This document shows, piece after piece, positions 7,000-15,298 of a DNA stretch of 33,119 bases (its first letter is position 1; every line of letters starts with the position of its first letter). The position numbers were made by a program, and so were the translations under genes. Source of the DNA: Dehalococcoidia bacterium. Its GTDB lineage: Bacteria > Chloroflexota > Dehalococcoidia > GIF9 > AB-539-J10. The stretch lies in contig JAGHCA010000069.1 in assembly GCA_021160725.1 (NCBI GenBank), positions 1 to 33,119 on the forward strand, read 5' to 3'. A model generated the notes under the pieces. That model had not been told where the DNA came from. It saw only the letters and a program-made list of their open reading frames with translations, and ran no database searches.

Positions 7000-8526
7000 T
7001 TATATCACTCTCCTCAACCTGGGGGTGGGGGTAATGCCGGGCATTCTGCCTCTTTTGGCGATGGGTTTGCCTTCTACTTCATGGAGATCAGCGGTGAAGT
7101 CAATGGGTTTGGCATTGCTGATGTAGCTGCCAACAGCGAAGATATCCACTGGCGCCCCTTCGTCAATGAAGTATCTAATTCGTTCTGGGCCAAGTCCACC
7201 GCTGACAACTATTTTCACGTCCTTAAATCCCTCGAGGTCCAGCCAGGCTCTGACTTCCTTGACAAGGTCAGCAGTAACTCGGCCTCTTTCTGAAGGTGTG
7301 TCCAGTCTTACGCCCTGTAATTTCCCTTGCATTGCCTTAGCCACAGCGACGCTTTCTCTGACCTCGTCCTCGAAAGTATCCACCAGAGCTATGCGTGGCA
7401 CTTCGGCGGGCATATGCTTATCAAAAGCAAGGGCGGCTTTAGCAGTTGTTCCCATGATAATTATAAGTGCATGAGGTATAGTACCTGTCGGTTTTATGCC
7501 AGCAAGTTTTGCCCCAGCAGTACTGGCGCAACCGGCACAGCCTCCGACTATAGCGGAGTATTCCATAATGCCTACTACTGAGGGATGGACATGACGGGCT
7601 CCAAAGCTGATGACAGGGATGTCCTGGGCAGCATCAACGCATTCTCGGGCAGCGGTAGCCCAGCCGCTGCAATGGGAGAGTATGCCCAGATAAGCTGTTT
7701 CATAAGTTCCGTAGCTTTGATAAGGGGCTTTTATGCGCAAGACCACTTCTTTTCTATCGAAAGGCTCGCCCTGGGATAATGCCCATACTTCACAGTTATC
7801 CTCAGGAAGAACTTCGGCGAGCAAAGACTTAACTTCCTCTATGCCACACAAGATACCAGCTCGGCGAGGAAATACCTCCATAGTTGCTATGGGATTAACT
7901 CCCTCTTTTTTAAGAATTTCCACGGTGCGGGGAAAGTAGATGTCGGCAGTTTCCCCATTCAGCCATGAGTCGGGAATTTCAAAGTGAGGTGTGGATACGT
8001 TGATGGAGGGCTTGATAAGCTTGGCTCCAAGCACCTTCTCCATATAATCCAGGGCGGAGGAGTGAGTTTTTTTGTCGAAGGAAGCAACACAGTCAACAGG
8101 GACTTCAACTTGATAGCCTCTGTTTCTGGCATCAATTACCGCGTTTAGAACACAGATATGGGTAGTTACGCCGCAGACGACTATAGTTTCAGGCCTGATT
8201 GCCTCCAGTTTCTTGTCCAAAGAAGTGTTGTAGAAACTGCTGAAAGTTCTTTTGGGTATTATTTCACCGGGATATTGCGAAAGCTCAGGTATGAGTTCAG
8301 CTTCCTCGGTACCTTCAAGGCAATGTGGTGGGAACATTTTGAATTCCGGGTCGTTGGATGTGTGGTGGTCACACAGGTAGAAGATTTTGGAGCCCTGTTC
8401 TAACTCTCGCTCCAGTAATTTCTGGATATTGGGTATGATACGACGGGCTTCTATGCCGCAATAAAGTGGATAGCCTTCCTCGACGAAGCCACGTAGCATA
8501 TCTACTACAATTACTGCTCTAGCCAT
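7000..8526 (-). CDS. Fused nicotinamidase / nicotinate phosphoribosyltransferase
   Basis: This 508-residue protein joins two consecutive NAD-salvage steps. Residues 1-175 are an isochorismatase-fold nicotinamidase with catalytic Asp9, Lys92 and Cys125 (CGVTTHICVLNAV) and metal ligands in CDHH (52-55). From about 195 on lies a nicotinate phosphoribosyltransferase with FGARHVHPSVVGIMEYSA carrying the probable phosphorylated histidine, CAGCASTAGAKLAG, and the phosphate-binding SGGLGPERIRYF and GSYIS loops near the end. The start at 8526 has the purine-rich AAGGGGTGGG (8536-8545) at good spacing and begins directly with MARAVIVVD. An upstream in-frame ATG (8709) was rejected because the extra residues translate purH and a repeat-like spacer. 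Nicotinamide released by the nearby sirtuin would be a substrate. Confidence 0.88.
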   Translation of the reverse strand: MARAVIVVDMLRGFVEEGYPLYCGIEARRIIPNIQKLLERELEQGSKIFYLCDHHTSNDPEFKMFPPHCLEGTEEAELIPELSQYPGEIIPKRTFSSFYNTSLDKKLEAIRPETIVVCGVTTHICVLNAVIDARNRGYQVEVPVDCVASFDKKTHSSALDYMEKVLGAKLIKPSINVSTPHFEIPDSWLNGETADIYFPRTVEILKKEGVNPIATMEVFPRRAGILCGIEEVKSLLAEVLPEDNCEVWALSQGEPFDRKEVVLRIKAPYQSYGTYETAYLGILSHCSGWATAARECVDAAQDIPVISFGARHVHPSVVGIMEYSAIVGGCAGCASTAGAKLAGIKPTGTIPHALIIIMGTTAKAALAFDKHMPAEVPRIALVDTFEDEVRESVAVAKAMQGKLQGVRLDTPSERGRVTADLVKEVRAWLDLEGFKDVKIVVSGGLGPERIRYFIDEGAPVDIFAVGSYISNAKPIDFTADLHEVEGKPIAKRGRMPGITPTPRLRRVI

Positions 8527-8553
8527 GAACATTTCCCACCCCTTACATAGAAA

Positions 8554-8640
8554 CTCTAAATCCTTATATCTAAATTCTAAACAAATTCTAAGTTCCGATT
8601 CTTCAGTTTTAGGATTTAGAGCTTGGTGCTTGGTATTTCT
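8554..8640. repeat. A/T-rich heptamer-like repeat and inverted repeat between purH and the NAD-salvage gene
   Basis: CTCTAAATCCT (8554-8564) and AGGATTTAGAG (8611-8621) are perfect 11-bp inverted copies. Between them lie further near-copies of CTAAAT/TTCTAA, and the tandem GCTTGGTGCTTGGT follows (8621-8634). Composition differs sharply from the flanking genes. The degenerate, short-period character suggests a dispersed intergenic repeat family. On the transcribed minus strand it could also fold into a long A/U-rich hairpin in the purH-pncA/B spacer. Confidence 0.6.
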
Positions 8641-8644
8641 CGGT

Positions 8645-10177
8645 TCAGTGTCTGAAGTGGCGAACCCCGGTAAATACCATAGCCACATTGTACTTGTCTG
8701 CCAACTCAATTACCTCTTTATCTCTTACGGAACCACCGGGCTGGATGATGGCGGTAACTCCGCCCTTGATTGCTAATTCCGGACCATCGGTGAAGGGGAA
8801 GAAGGCATCTGAGGCAAGGACGCTGTCTTTAGCCTGGTCACCAGCTCTTTTCAAAGCTAGCTCAACGCTTACCACTCGGCTGGGTTGTCCAGCTCCCATG
8901 CCTAACAACGTACTGTCCTTGGCGATAACTATGGCGTTGGATTTTATGCCTTTAACAGCCTTCCAGGCAAAGAGCAGGTCTGATAACTCAGACTCGCTTG
9001 GTTGGCGCTTGGTTACGATGCGAGGTTTGAGTTCGGATTCGGTTAACATGTCTGGCGATTGTGCCAGGAAGCCACCTCTGATGTAACGGAAATCGAAGCA
9101 CGATTCAGAGGGTGAGGGCTGATGATAGGGAGCAACTTTAACCAGGCGCAGGCTTTGTTTCTGCCTTAGTAATTCCAAGGCCTCCTTCTGATATTCTGGA
9201 GCAACAATGGCATCGTAGTGGCTCTTATCTATCTCTTGGGCAGTAGCTAAATCAAGGATCCGGTTGCTGGCAACTATGCCGCCAAAGGCAGCTACAGGGT
9301 CGCCCGTCAAAGCCCTTCGATAAGCCTCGGCTAAATCGTTATGGGAGGCAAGCCCGCAGGAATTAGTGTGCTTCATTATGGCAATGGAGGGAGCAGTAAA
9401 ATCGCGCAACACGTTTAAAGCAGCATCTAAATCGAGGAGGTTATTGAAGGAAATTTCAGGTCCGCCAAGCTGTTCTAATGATGCCAAGCCATCTTGCCTG
9501 CGCCTCACATTTTGCTCAACGTAAAAGGCCGCTTGCTGATGGGGATTCTCGCCATAGCGAAGGCTACGAGCTTTTTTTAGGGCTATGGTCATCTCTTCGG
9601 GGAAGGTTTCTTCGTTAAGGTATTGAGCGATGGCTGTGTCATAGAGCGCTACATGTTGGAAAGCTTTTTGGGCTAATCTTTTCCTGTATTCTGAATCTAT
9701 ACTGCCCTGGCGCAGCTTTTGCAAGATTGTATCGTAATCCCCGGGGTCAACTACTACCAGGACAGAGGGGAAATTTTTGGCTGCGGAGCGAAGCATACTT
9801 GGTCCACCGATATCGATGTTCTCTAGTGCCTCATCTAAGGAAACCCCGGGTTTGTTCACCGTTTCTACAAAGGGATAGAGGTTAACCACCACCATGTCAA
9901 TGGGTTCAATGCGGTTATGGGTTAGCTCGGATAGATGCTGGGGAAGGTCACGTCGGGCAAGAATGCCTCCGTGCACTGCGGGATGCAAAGTCTTTACCCG
10001 CCCATCGAGGATCTCAGGAAAGCCGGTCAGCTGCGAAACGCTATGTACTTTAACGCCAGCAACCTCTAAAGACTTCTTGGTGCCTCCTGTACTGAATAAG
10101 TCAATATCCAGTTCTTGTAGACCTCGGGCAAAATCAACTACGCCTGATTTATTCGAAACACTAATTATGGCTCGCAC
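8645..10177 (-). CDS. purH: Bifunctional AICAR formyltransferase / IMP cyclohydrolase
   Basis: This 510-residue enzyme catalyses the last two steps of IMP synthesis. The N-terminal third is the IMP cyclohydrolase domain (ISVSNKSGVVDFA, STGGTKKSLEVAGV, GRVKTLHPAVHGGILA). The remainder is the formyltransferase domain with the catalytic Lys-His pair in MKHTNSCGLA, RYGENPHQ at the domain junction, FAWKAVKGIKSNAI, and the C-terminal VRHFRH typical of the family. The conserved proline of KHTNPCG is serine here, a mild change. Start is GTG 10177 behind a strong AAAGGAGG site. It lies downstream of purM on the same strand with its own candidate promoter. Confidence 0.96.
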   Translation of the reverse strand: MRAIISVSNKSGVVDFARGLQELDIDLFSTGGTKKSLEVAGVKVHSVSQLTGFPEILDGRVKTLHPAVHGGILARRDLPQHLSELTHNRIEPIDMVVVNLYPFVETVNKPGVSLDEALENIDIGGPSMLRSAAKNFPSVLVVVDPGDYDTILQKLRQGSIDSEYRKRLAQKAFQHVALYDTAIAQYLNEETFPEEMTIALKKARSLRYGENPHQQAAFYVEQNVRRRQDGLASLEQLGGPEISFNNLLDLDAALNVLRDFTAPSIAIMKHTNSCGLASHNDLAEAYRRALTGDPVAAFGGIVASNRILDLATAQEIDKSHYDAIVAPEYQKEALELLRQKQSLRLVKVAPYHQPSPSESCFDFRYIRGGFLAQSPDMLTESELKPRIVTKRQPSESELSDLLFAWKAVKGIKSNAIVIAKDSTLLGMGAGQPSRVVSVELALKRAGDQAKDSVLASDAFFPFTDGPELAIKGGVTAIIQPGGSVRDKEVIELADKYNVAMVFTGVRHFRH

Positions 10178-10217
10178 GGGACCTCCTTTAAATCAACTAA
10201 GATAAAATTGGTTTTAT

Positions 10218-10246
10218 ATTAAACAGGGTTTTCACGAAAATCGCAA
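10218..10246 (-). promoter_or_regulatory. Candidate promoter for purH
   Basis: On the minus strand TTGCGA (10246-10241) and TTTAAT (10223-10218) are separated by 17 bases and end about 40 bases before the purH GTG. A 7-bp dyad TCACGAA/TTCGTGA (10232-10256) overlaps the -35 box and could act as an operator or as the end of the purM transcript. Confidence 0.45.
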
Positions 10247-10263
10247 GATATTCGTGAGGTGGT

Positions 10264-11286
10264 TTAATTTATTATTACTCTTTCTTCGCTTTCTCGCTTG
10301 ATTATCTTGCCGACGGTTTTCGCTTGAGGCAAGATACTTGCAATCGTGGCTACCTGCTGGGGAGAACAGACAAGGGTCATGCCTATCCCCATGTTGAACA
10401 CATGGTACATCTCCGTCTCATCTATATTTCCCGTCTTCTGAATGAGCTTAAAAATTGGTAGAACATCCCAAGAATGTTTTTTAAGGTGGGCAGCTACTCC
10501 CTCAGGTAGGATGCGAGGTATATTACCTGCAAATCCGCCACCGGTAATATGAGCTATACCTTTAATAAATGGCAAGGCTGGCTTAAGTTGAGGGTAGTAG
10601 CAACGGTGGACCTGGAGTAATTCTTCACCGAGGCTCTTTCCTAGTTCAGGATAAAATTTGTTTAAGCACGAAGGGTTAGCATCTACACCAAAGACTCTTC
10701 GTACCAGTGAGTAACCATTGGTGTGTAAACCGGAGGAGGGCAGCCCGAGAATTACATCATCCGGGGCAATGGAACTGCCGTCGATGATGTTTTTCCTTTC
10801 CACCACTCCAACGATGAAACCTGCTAAGTCATAATTCCTCTCAGAATATATGCCGGGCATCTCGGCGGTTTCACCGCCTATTAATGAGCAGCCAGTTTCT
10901 TGGCAGGCTTGCACGAGGCCTGAAACGATAGCTTCTATTTGCTTGGGCACAAGCTTACCTGCAGCAATATAGTCGAGAAAGAAAAGAGGCTCGGCGCCGC
11001 AACAGAGAATATCGTTCACGCAGTGATTAACTATGTCCATGCCCACGGTATTGTTTTTATCCAGGAGCGATGCTATTTTAAGCTTGGTGCCTACTCCATC
11101 AACGCTGGAAACCAAAACTGGTTCATCGTATCCTTTGAGTTGAAACATACTGCCGAAAAATCCCGACCCTATGACTTCGGGGCGAAGAGTAGCTCGAACT
11201 TGCTGGGCAACGGTATTTTTTACTTTATTGGCGAGGGAAACATCTACACCAGCGAGAGCATAAGCTTCTCTAGAGGTGGATTTCAC
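10264..11286 (-). CDS. purM: Phosphoribosylformylglycinamidine cyclo-ligase (AIR synthetase)
   Basis: This 340-residue enzyme closes the imidazole ring, FGAM + ATP to AIR. Family motifs are YALAGVDVSLANK at the N-terminus, LVSSVDGVGTKLKIA, VNDILCCGAEPLFFLDYIA, LIGGETAEMPGIY (about 140-152), GLPSSGLHTNGYSLVRR, HITGGGFAGNIPRILP and the C-terminal FNMGIGMTLV. Start is GTG 11286, which overlaps the end of purF by 17 bases, so purF and purM are cotranslated. Length is normal. purN, often found between purM and purH, is absent from this cluster. Confidence 0.96.
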   Translation of the reverse strand: MKSTSREAYALAGVDVSLANKVKNTVAQQVRATLRPEVIGSGFFGSMFQLKGYDEPVLVSSVDGVGTKLKIASLLDKNNTVGMDIVNHCVNDILCCGAEPLFFLDYIAAGKLVPKQIEAIVSGLVQACQETGCSLIGGETAEMPGIYSERNYDLAGFIVGVVERKNIIDGSSIAPDDVILGLPSSGLHTNGYSLVRRVFGVDANPSCLNKFYPELGKSLGEELLQVHRCYYPQLKPALPFIKGIAHITGGGFAGNIPRILPEGVAAHLKKHSWDVLPIFKLIQKTGNIDETEMYHVFNMGIGMTLVCSPQQVATIASILPQAKTVGKIIKRESEERVIIN

Positions 11287-12682
11287 TAGGTTCCTCCTTA
11301 GGGAGTACTTCCAAAGCTAGTTTGTCCATCTCTATTTGAACTGGAGTGGGATATGCTCCAGTGAAACAAGCGAGGCAGAAAGTATCTCTGGGTAGCCCCA
11401 CAGCTCGAATTAAGCCATCGAGGCTAAGGTATCCCAGCGAATCAGCACTGAGGTGTTCTTGGATTTCCGGGACAGTTTTTCTTGCAGCAATAAGCTCCCA
11501 TCTGCTTGCCATATCTACCCCGAAGAAGCAAGGGTAACGGATAGGAGGAGCACAGATGCGGAGATGAACCTCTGCAGCACCTGCTTTTTTGAGCAAACTA
11601 ACAACACGAGGGGTAGTGGTGCCGCGAACAATACTGTCGTCGACAACTACTAACCTCTTTCCGGCGATTATACGGGCAAGGGGGTTGAATTTTAATTGGA
11701 CGCCGAGCTCACGTATCCTTTGGTCGGGCTCAATGAAGGTACGTCCCACATATCGGTTTTTTAATAGGCCCTCGCAGTACGGAATACCAGAGGCATTAGA
11801 ATAACCAATGCCGGCGGCAGTGGCGGAATCAGGAACACCCATGACGAAATCAGCATCAACAGGGTATTCTTCAGCCAGTATTTTGCCCATAGCTTCTCTT
11901 GTCGGGTAAAGTAATTTGTCTTGGATGATACTGTCGGGGCGGGCGAAGTAGATGTACTCAAAGATGCATAGGGCTTTTTTATTGCTTTTCTTCTTAAAAC
12001 TCTTCACTCCTCGTCTATCAATAGCTACAATTTCCCCGGGTTCGATTTCCCTTATGAATTGGGCACCTATATGGTCTAGGGCGCAACTTTCTGAAGCAAT
12101 GCTCCATCCGCTGTCAATGGTTCCGAGACAAAGAGGTCGAACGCCAAAGGGGTCCCGAACTCCGATCAGTTTATTTTCAGTTAGAAGTACCAAAGAATAA
12201 GCTCCTTGGAGGCGATGCATGGCATGCCTTATTTTCTGCTCACAGCTCTTGCCGGGGGAGGCCAAAATCAGATTGGCAATGACTTCGGAATCACTGCTGG
12301 TGTGAAAATTATAACCGCGCTCTTGGAGTTCATCGCGGAGCAGTTTGGAGTTGATGATATTGCCGTTATGTGCCAGAGCAATGGTCAACCCCCCTGCTTT
12401 CGCTATAATGGGCTGAGCATTCCTGGGTCTACTTGAGCCTGTAGTGGAGTAGCGGTTATGCCCGATGCTAATATGCCCTTTGAGCAAAGCGAGATCGGTT
12501 TCCGTGAATGCCTGGGAAACCAATCCCATGCGGGTATATACTTTTATTCCGTCGCCGTCGGTGACGGCGATACCGGCACTTTCTTGACCACGATGCTGTA
12601 AAGCAAAGAGGCCAAAAAAGGTCGTTTGAGCCACATTTATGCCCGGGGCATAAACTCCAAAAACACCGCAACTTTCGCGCAT
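11270..12682 (-). CDS. purF: Amidophosphoribosyltransferase
   Basis: This 470-residue enzyme commits PRPP to purine synthesis using glutamine. The class II glutamine amidotransferase nucleophile is Cys5 in MRESCGVFGV, so a four-residue propeptide must be removed. Amidotransferase motifs include LQHRGQESAGI, IGHNRYSTTG and SDSEV. The phosphoribosyltransferase PRPP loop is VVVDDSIVRGTTT. Cysteines in ALCIFEYIYF, IRYPCFFG and FCLACF match the [4Fe-4S] ligands of the Bacillus subtilis-type enzyme, so this is the oxygen-sensitive iron-sulfur class. It heads the minus-strand purF-purM-purH run and is divergent from rpsO. Confidence 0.96.
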   Translation of the reverse strand: MRESCGVFGVYAPGINVAQTTFFGLFALQHRGQESAGIAVTDGDGIKVYTRMGLVSQAFTETDLALLKGHISIGHNRYSTTGSSRPRNAQPIIAKAGGLTIALAHNGNIINSKLLRDELQERGYNFHTSSDSEVIANLILASPGKSCEQKIRHAMHRLQGAYSLVLLTENKLIGVRDPFGVRPLCLGTIDSGWSIASESCALDHIGAQFIREIEPGEIVAIDRRGVKSFKKKSNKKALCIFEYIYFARPDSIIQDKLLYPTREAMGKILAEEYPVDADFVMGVPDSATAAGIGYSNASGIPYCEGLLKNRYVGRTFIEPDQRIRELGVQLKFNPLARIIAGKRLVVVDDSIVRGTTTPRVVSLLKKAGAAEVHLRICAPPIRYPCFFGVDMASRWELIAARKTVPEIQEHLSADSLGYLSLDGLIRAVGLPRDTFCLACFTGAYPTPVQIEMDKLALEVLPKEEPSEIHL

Positions 12683-12704
12683 AAAAAGTTGCCTTTACAG
12701 GTCA

Positions 12705-12733
12705 ATTGTAAATCATCTTGAACTTTTGGTCAA
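12705..12733 (-). promoter_or_regulatory. purF promoter
   Basis: On the minus strand TTGACC (12733-12728) and TACAAT (12710-12705) are 17 bases apart; each box matches five of six consensus positions. The direct repeat GGTCAATT occurs at 12700-12707 and 12728-12735, one copy touching each promoter box, which could be a repressor site pair. Confidence 0.6.
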
Positions 12734-12737
12734 TTTC

Positions 12738-12766
12738 TATACAAGATTATTTTATCGTGGTATGAT
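12738..12766 (+). promoter_or_regulatory. rpsO-pnp promoter
   Basis: TATACA (12738-12743) and TATGAT (12761-12766) are 17 bases apart, giving a leader of about 30 bases to the rpsO start. The -35 region lies four bases from that of the divergent purF promoter. Confidence 0.55.
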
Positions 12767-12802
12767 ATACGACGCTATTATTAAGTTAGGGAGTTTGTAA
12801 CA

Positions 12803-13066
12803 TTGGACAAAGAAAAGAAAGAAGAAATTATCACTCAATTTAGGCTTAAGGAAAATGATAGTGGGTCTGTCGAGGTCCAAGTAGCTTTGCTTAACGAGAG
12901 GATAAATCGGTTAACTGAGCATCTTAAGTTGTATCCCCAAGATCGACATTCCCGACATGCACTCCACGGGGTGATAGGAAAGCAGAGGCGTTTTTTAGCT
13001 TACCTGCACAGAACGGCCCCCAAGCGATATTATGCTCTTATTACTAGATTGGGCTTGAGGAAATAA
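12803..13066 (+). CDS. rpsO: 30S ribosomal protein S15
   Basis: This 87-residue protein binds 16S rRNA in the small-subunit platform. Recognisable segments are DSGSVEVQVALLNERINRLTEHLKLYPQDRHSRHALHGVIGKQRRFLAYL, cut here into the family's SxEvQva.Lt.RI..Lt.Hl, HsRr.L..lv.kRr.lL.YL pattern, and the C-terminal ITRLGLRK. Initiation is at TTG 12803, preceded by AGGGAG about ten bases away; no nearby in-frame ATG exists. pnp begins one base after its stop, the conserved rpsO-pnp pairing. Confidence 0.96.
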   Translation: MDKEKKEEIITQFRLKENDSGSVEVQVALLNERINRLTEHLKLYPQDRHSRHALHGVIGKQRRFLAYLHRTAPKRYYALITRLGLRK

Positions 13067-13067
13067 T

Positions 13068-15257
13068 ATGGCTAATGTATTTGAGTGTTCAATAGCAGGT
13101 AGAGCGCTTGGCATTCAGGTGGGGAAATTTGCTCAGCAAGCGAATGGTACTGTCGCTGTGCGTTATGGTGACACACTTGTCTTGGTTACTGCCTGTCTAA
13201 GCTCTGAAGTCCGAGAGGGAGTCAATTTCGTGCCGCTAACGGTGGATTATGAAGAGAGGCTCTATGCTGCAGGTAAAATACCGGGCAGCTTTATCAGGCG
13301 GGAAGGACGCCCTACTGAGGAAGCGATTATAACTAGTCGCCTCATCGACCGCTCCCTGCGCCCCCTTTTCCCCAAGAAATTTAATTATGATGTTCAGGTT
13401 GTGGCGACGGTCCTATCTGTTGACCAAGAAAATGATCCTGATATTTGTGCCCTTATTGGTGCTTCAGCAGCATTGACATTATCGGATATCCCATTCTTTG
13501 GCCCTATATCGGCAGTGCATGTTGGTTATATAGATGACAATTTTGTTGTGAATCCTACCCTGCCTCAAATGGAAAATAGCTTGCTGGATCTGATTGTTGT
13601 TAGCGGTAAAGAAAATGTTGTAATGGTGGAAGCAAGTGCACGGGAAGTAGTCGAAGAGATATTGCTAGAGGCAATTAAGTTGGGGCACGAAGCAAATCAA
13701 GAAGTTATTAAGATTCAAGAAGAAGCACAGAGAATTTGCGGTAAGGCTAAGGTAGAAATTAAATCTAAAGAAATTGTTCCTGAGCTTTCATCTCAAATCT
13801 CTTCTATACTTAGTGGGGAATTGCAACAGGTTCTAGAGAAGCCAGGGAAATTGCAAAGAGAGAATGCTTTGACGTCTCTCAAAGAAGAAGTGGTGAACAA
13901 ATTGGTTGATTCCTTTGCAGAAGAAGAAATCAATTTCGCTTTTGAAAGCGAGCTTAGAGCTAAAGTGAGAGAGAAAATATTGCAGACAAGGCGACACTTG
14001 GATGGGCGCCAAGCTAAAGAAATTCGGCCCATTAGCTGTGAAGTTGGCATTCTGCCACGCACCCATGGCTCGGGATTATTTGCCCGAGGAGAAACTCAGG
14101 TGTTGACTATTGCTACTTTGGGGTCTACAAGTCGGGAGCAATTATTGGATGGCTTGGGGCTGGAGGAAAGTAAACGCTTCATGCATCATTATAATTTTCC
14201 TCCCTTTTCTACTGGTGAAGTGAAACGAATAGGAGCAACAGGAAGGCGAGAGATTGGGCATGGCGCTTTGGTGGAACGAGCTATTGCCCCGGTATTACCG
14301 ACGGAGGAAGAATTTCCTTACACTATACGCCTGGTTTCTGAAGTGCTTAGTTCTAACGGAAGCACATCTATGGCTAGCGCTTGTGCCTCGACCCTCTCTC
14401 TGATGGATGCAGGTATACCTATCAAGGCGCCTGTGGCCGGGATAGCTATGGGTTTGGTAATGGGAGAAGATGGACATTTTGTTGTCCTGACTGATATTGT
14501 GGGTATGGAAGATGCCTATGGTGACATGGATTTCAAAGTTGCAGGTACAGATCGAGGGCTTACAGCCCTGCAGCTTGATATCAAGCTGCAATCAATAGAT
14601 TATAGCGTGCTGGCTAAAGCTTTAAGCCAAGCTCGTGAGGCGAGGTTGGAAATACTGGAGAAAATGAGTTTGACTATTAGTAGCAGTCGTTCTGAACTCA
14701 GCCCCTATGCTCCTAGGATGTATGAAATAAGAATTGATCCGAGCAAAATTGGGAGCGTTATTGGTCCCGGGGGTAAGGTGATAAGGTCTATTACAGAGGA
14801 AACCAAAACAACTATAGACATAAGAAATGATGGCACAGTTATTGTTGGCTCTTCCAGCGAAGAAGCAGCCCAGAAAGCAATTAAAATGATAGAGGATCTA
14901 ACTCGGGAGGTAGAGCAGGGGGAGATTTACACTGGCAAAGTAACCAGGCTGTTTAATTTTGGTGCTATGGTAGAAATTTTACCGGGGAAGGAGGGGCTGG
15001 TTCATATTAGTGAGCTAGCAAATTACCATGTACCGGTAGTTGAAGATGTGGTTAAGGTGGGTGATGAGATAATGGTAAAAGTTATCGGGATTGATAACTC
15101 GGGGAGAATAAATCTATCGCGCAAAGCAGTATTTGAACGGTTTTCCAATGTCCCTAGTGTCAAGGTCCGAAATTCCTCGGCTTCCAACAAGGACCGCCAG
15201 AAAAAATTCGCTCATTCCCCTGATAGGGGTGAACGGCGCGGTAATCGTAAGCAATAG
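13068..15257 (+). CDS. pnp: Polyribonucleotide nucleotidyltransferase (PNPase)
   Basis: This 729-residue phosphorolytic 3'-5' exoribonuclease has two RNase PH-like domains (about 10-230 and 310-550) joined by the helical linker. It then has a KH domain with GSVIGPGGKVIRSITEE (about 562-578) and an S1 domain starting near 615 (GEIYTGKVTRLFNFGAMVEILPGKEGLVHISEL). Active-site regions such as FIRREGRPTEEAI, RLIDRSLRPLF, LPRTHGSGLFARGETQ and GDMDFKVAGTDRGLTALQLDIK are intact. The last ~35 residues are basic and low in complexity, as is common for the degradosome-facing tail. It is the second gene of the rpsO operon. Confidence 0.97.
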   Translation: MANVFECSIAGRALGIQVGKFAQQANGTVAVRYGDTLVLVTACLSSEVREGVNFVPLTVDYEERLYAAGKIPGSFIRREGRPTEEAIITSRLIDRSLRPLFPKKFNYDVQVVATVLSVDQENDPDICALIGASAALTLSDIPFFGPISAVHVGYIDDNFVVNPTLPQMENSLLDLIVVSGKENVVMVEASAREVVEEILLEAIKLGHEANQEVIKIQEEAQRICGKAKVEIKSKEIVPELSSQISSILSGELQQVLEKPGKLQRENALTSLKEEVVNKLVDSFAEEEINFAFESELRAKVREKILQTRRHLDGRQAKEIRPISCEVGILPRTHGSGLFARGETQVLTIATLGSTSREQLLDGLGLEESKRFMHHYNFPPFSTGEVKRIGATGRREIGHGALVERAIAPVLPTEEEFPYTIRLVSEVLSSNGSTSMASACASTLSLMDAGIPIKAPVAGIAMGLVMGEDGHFVVLTDIVGMEDAYGDMDFKVAGTDRGLTALQLDIKLQSIDYSVLAKALSQAREARLEILEKMSLTISSSRSELSPYAPRMYEIRIDPSKIGSVIGPGGKVIRSITEETKTTIDIRNDGTVIVGSSSEEAAQKAIKMIEDLTREVEQGEIYTGKVTRLFNFGAMVEILPGKEGLVHISELANYHVPVVEDVVKVGDEIMVKVIGIDNSGRINLSRKAVFERFSNVPSVKVRNSSASNKDRQKKFAHSPDRGERRGNRKQ

Positions 15258-15298
15258 ATTGCTTTACTACTGGAGGATGTCATATAGACCCCATAAGA

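Noticed and set aside
8527-8709. In-frame N-terminal extension of the nicotinamidase/phosphoribosyltransferase to ATG 8709
   Set aside because: It overlaps the purH coding end and runs through the A/T-rich repeat; a ribosome site and the family N-terminus both lie at 8526.
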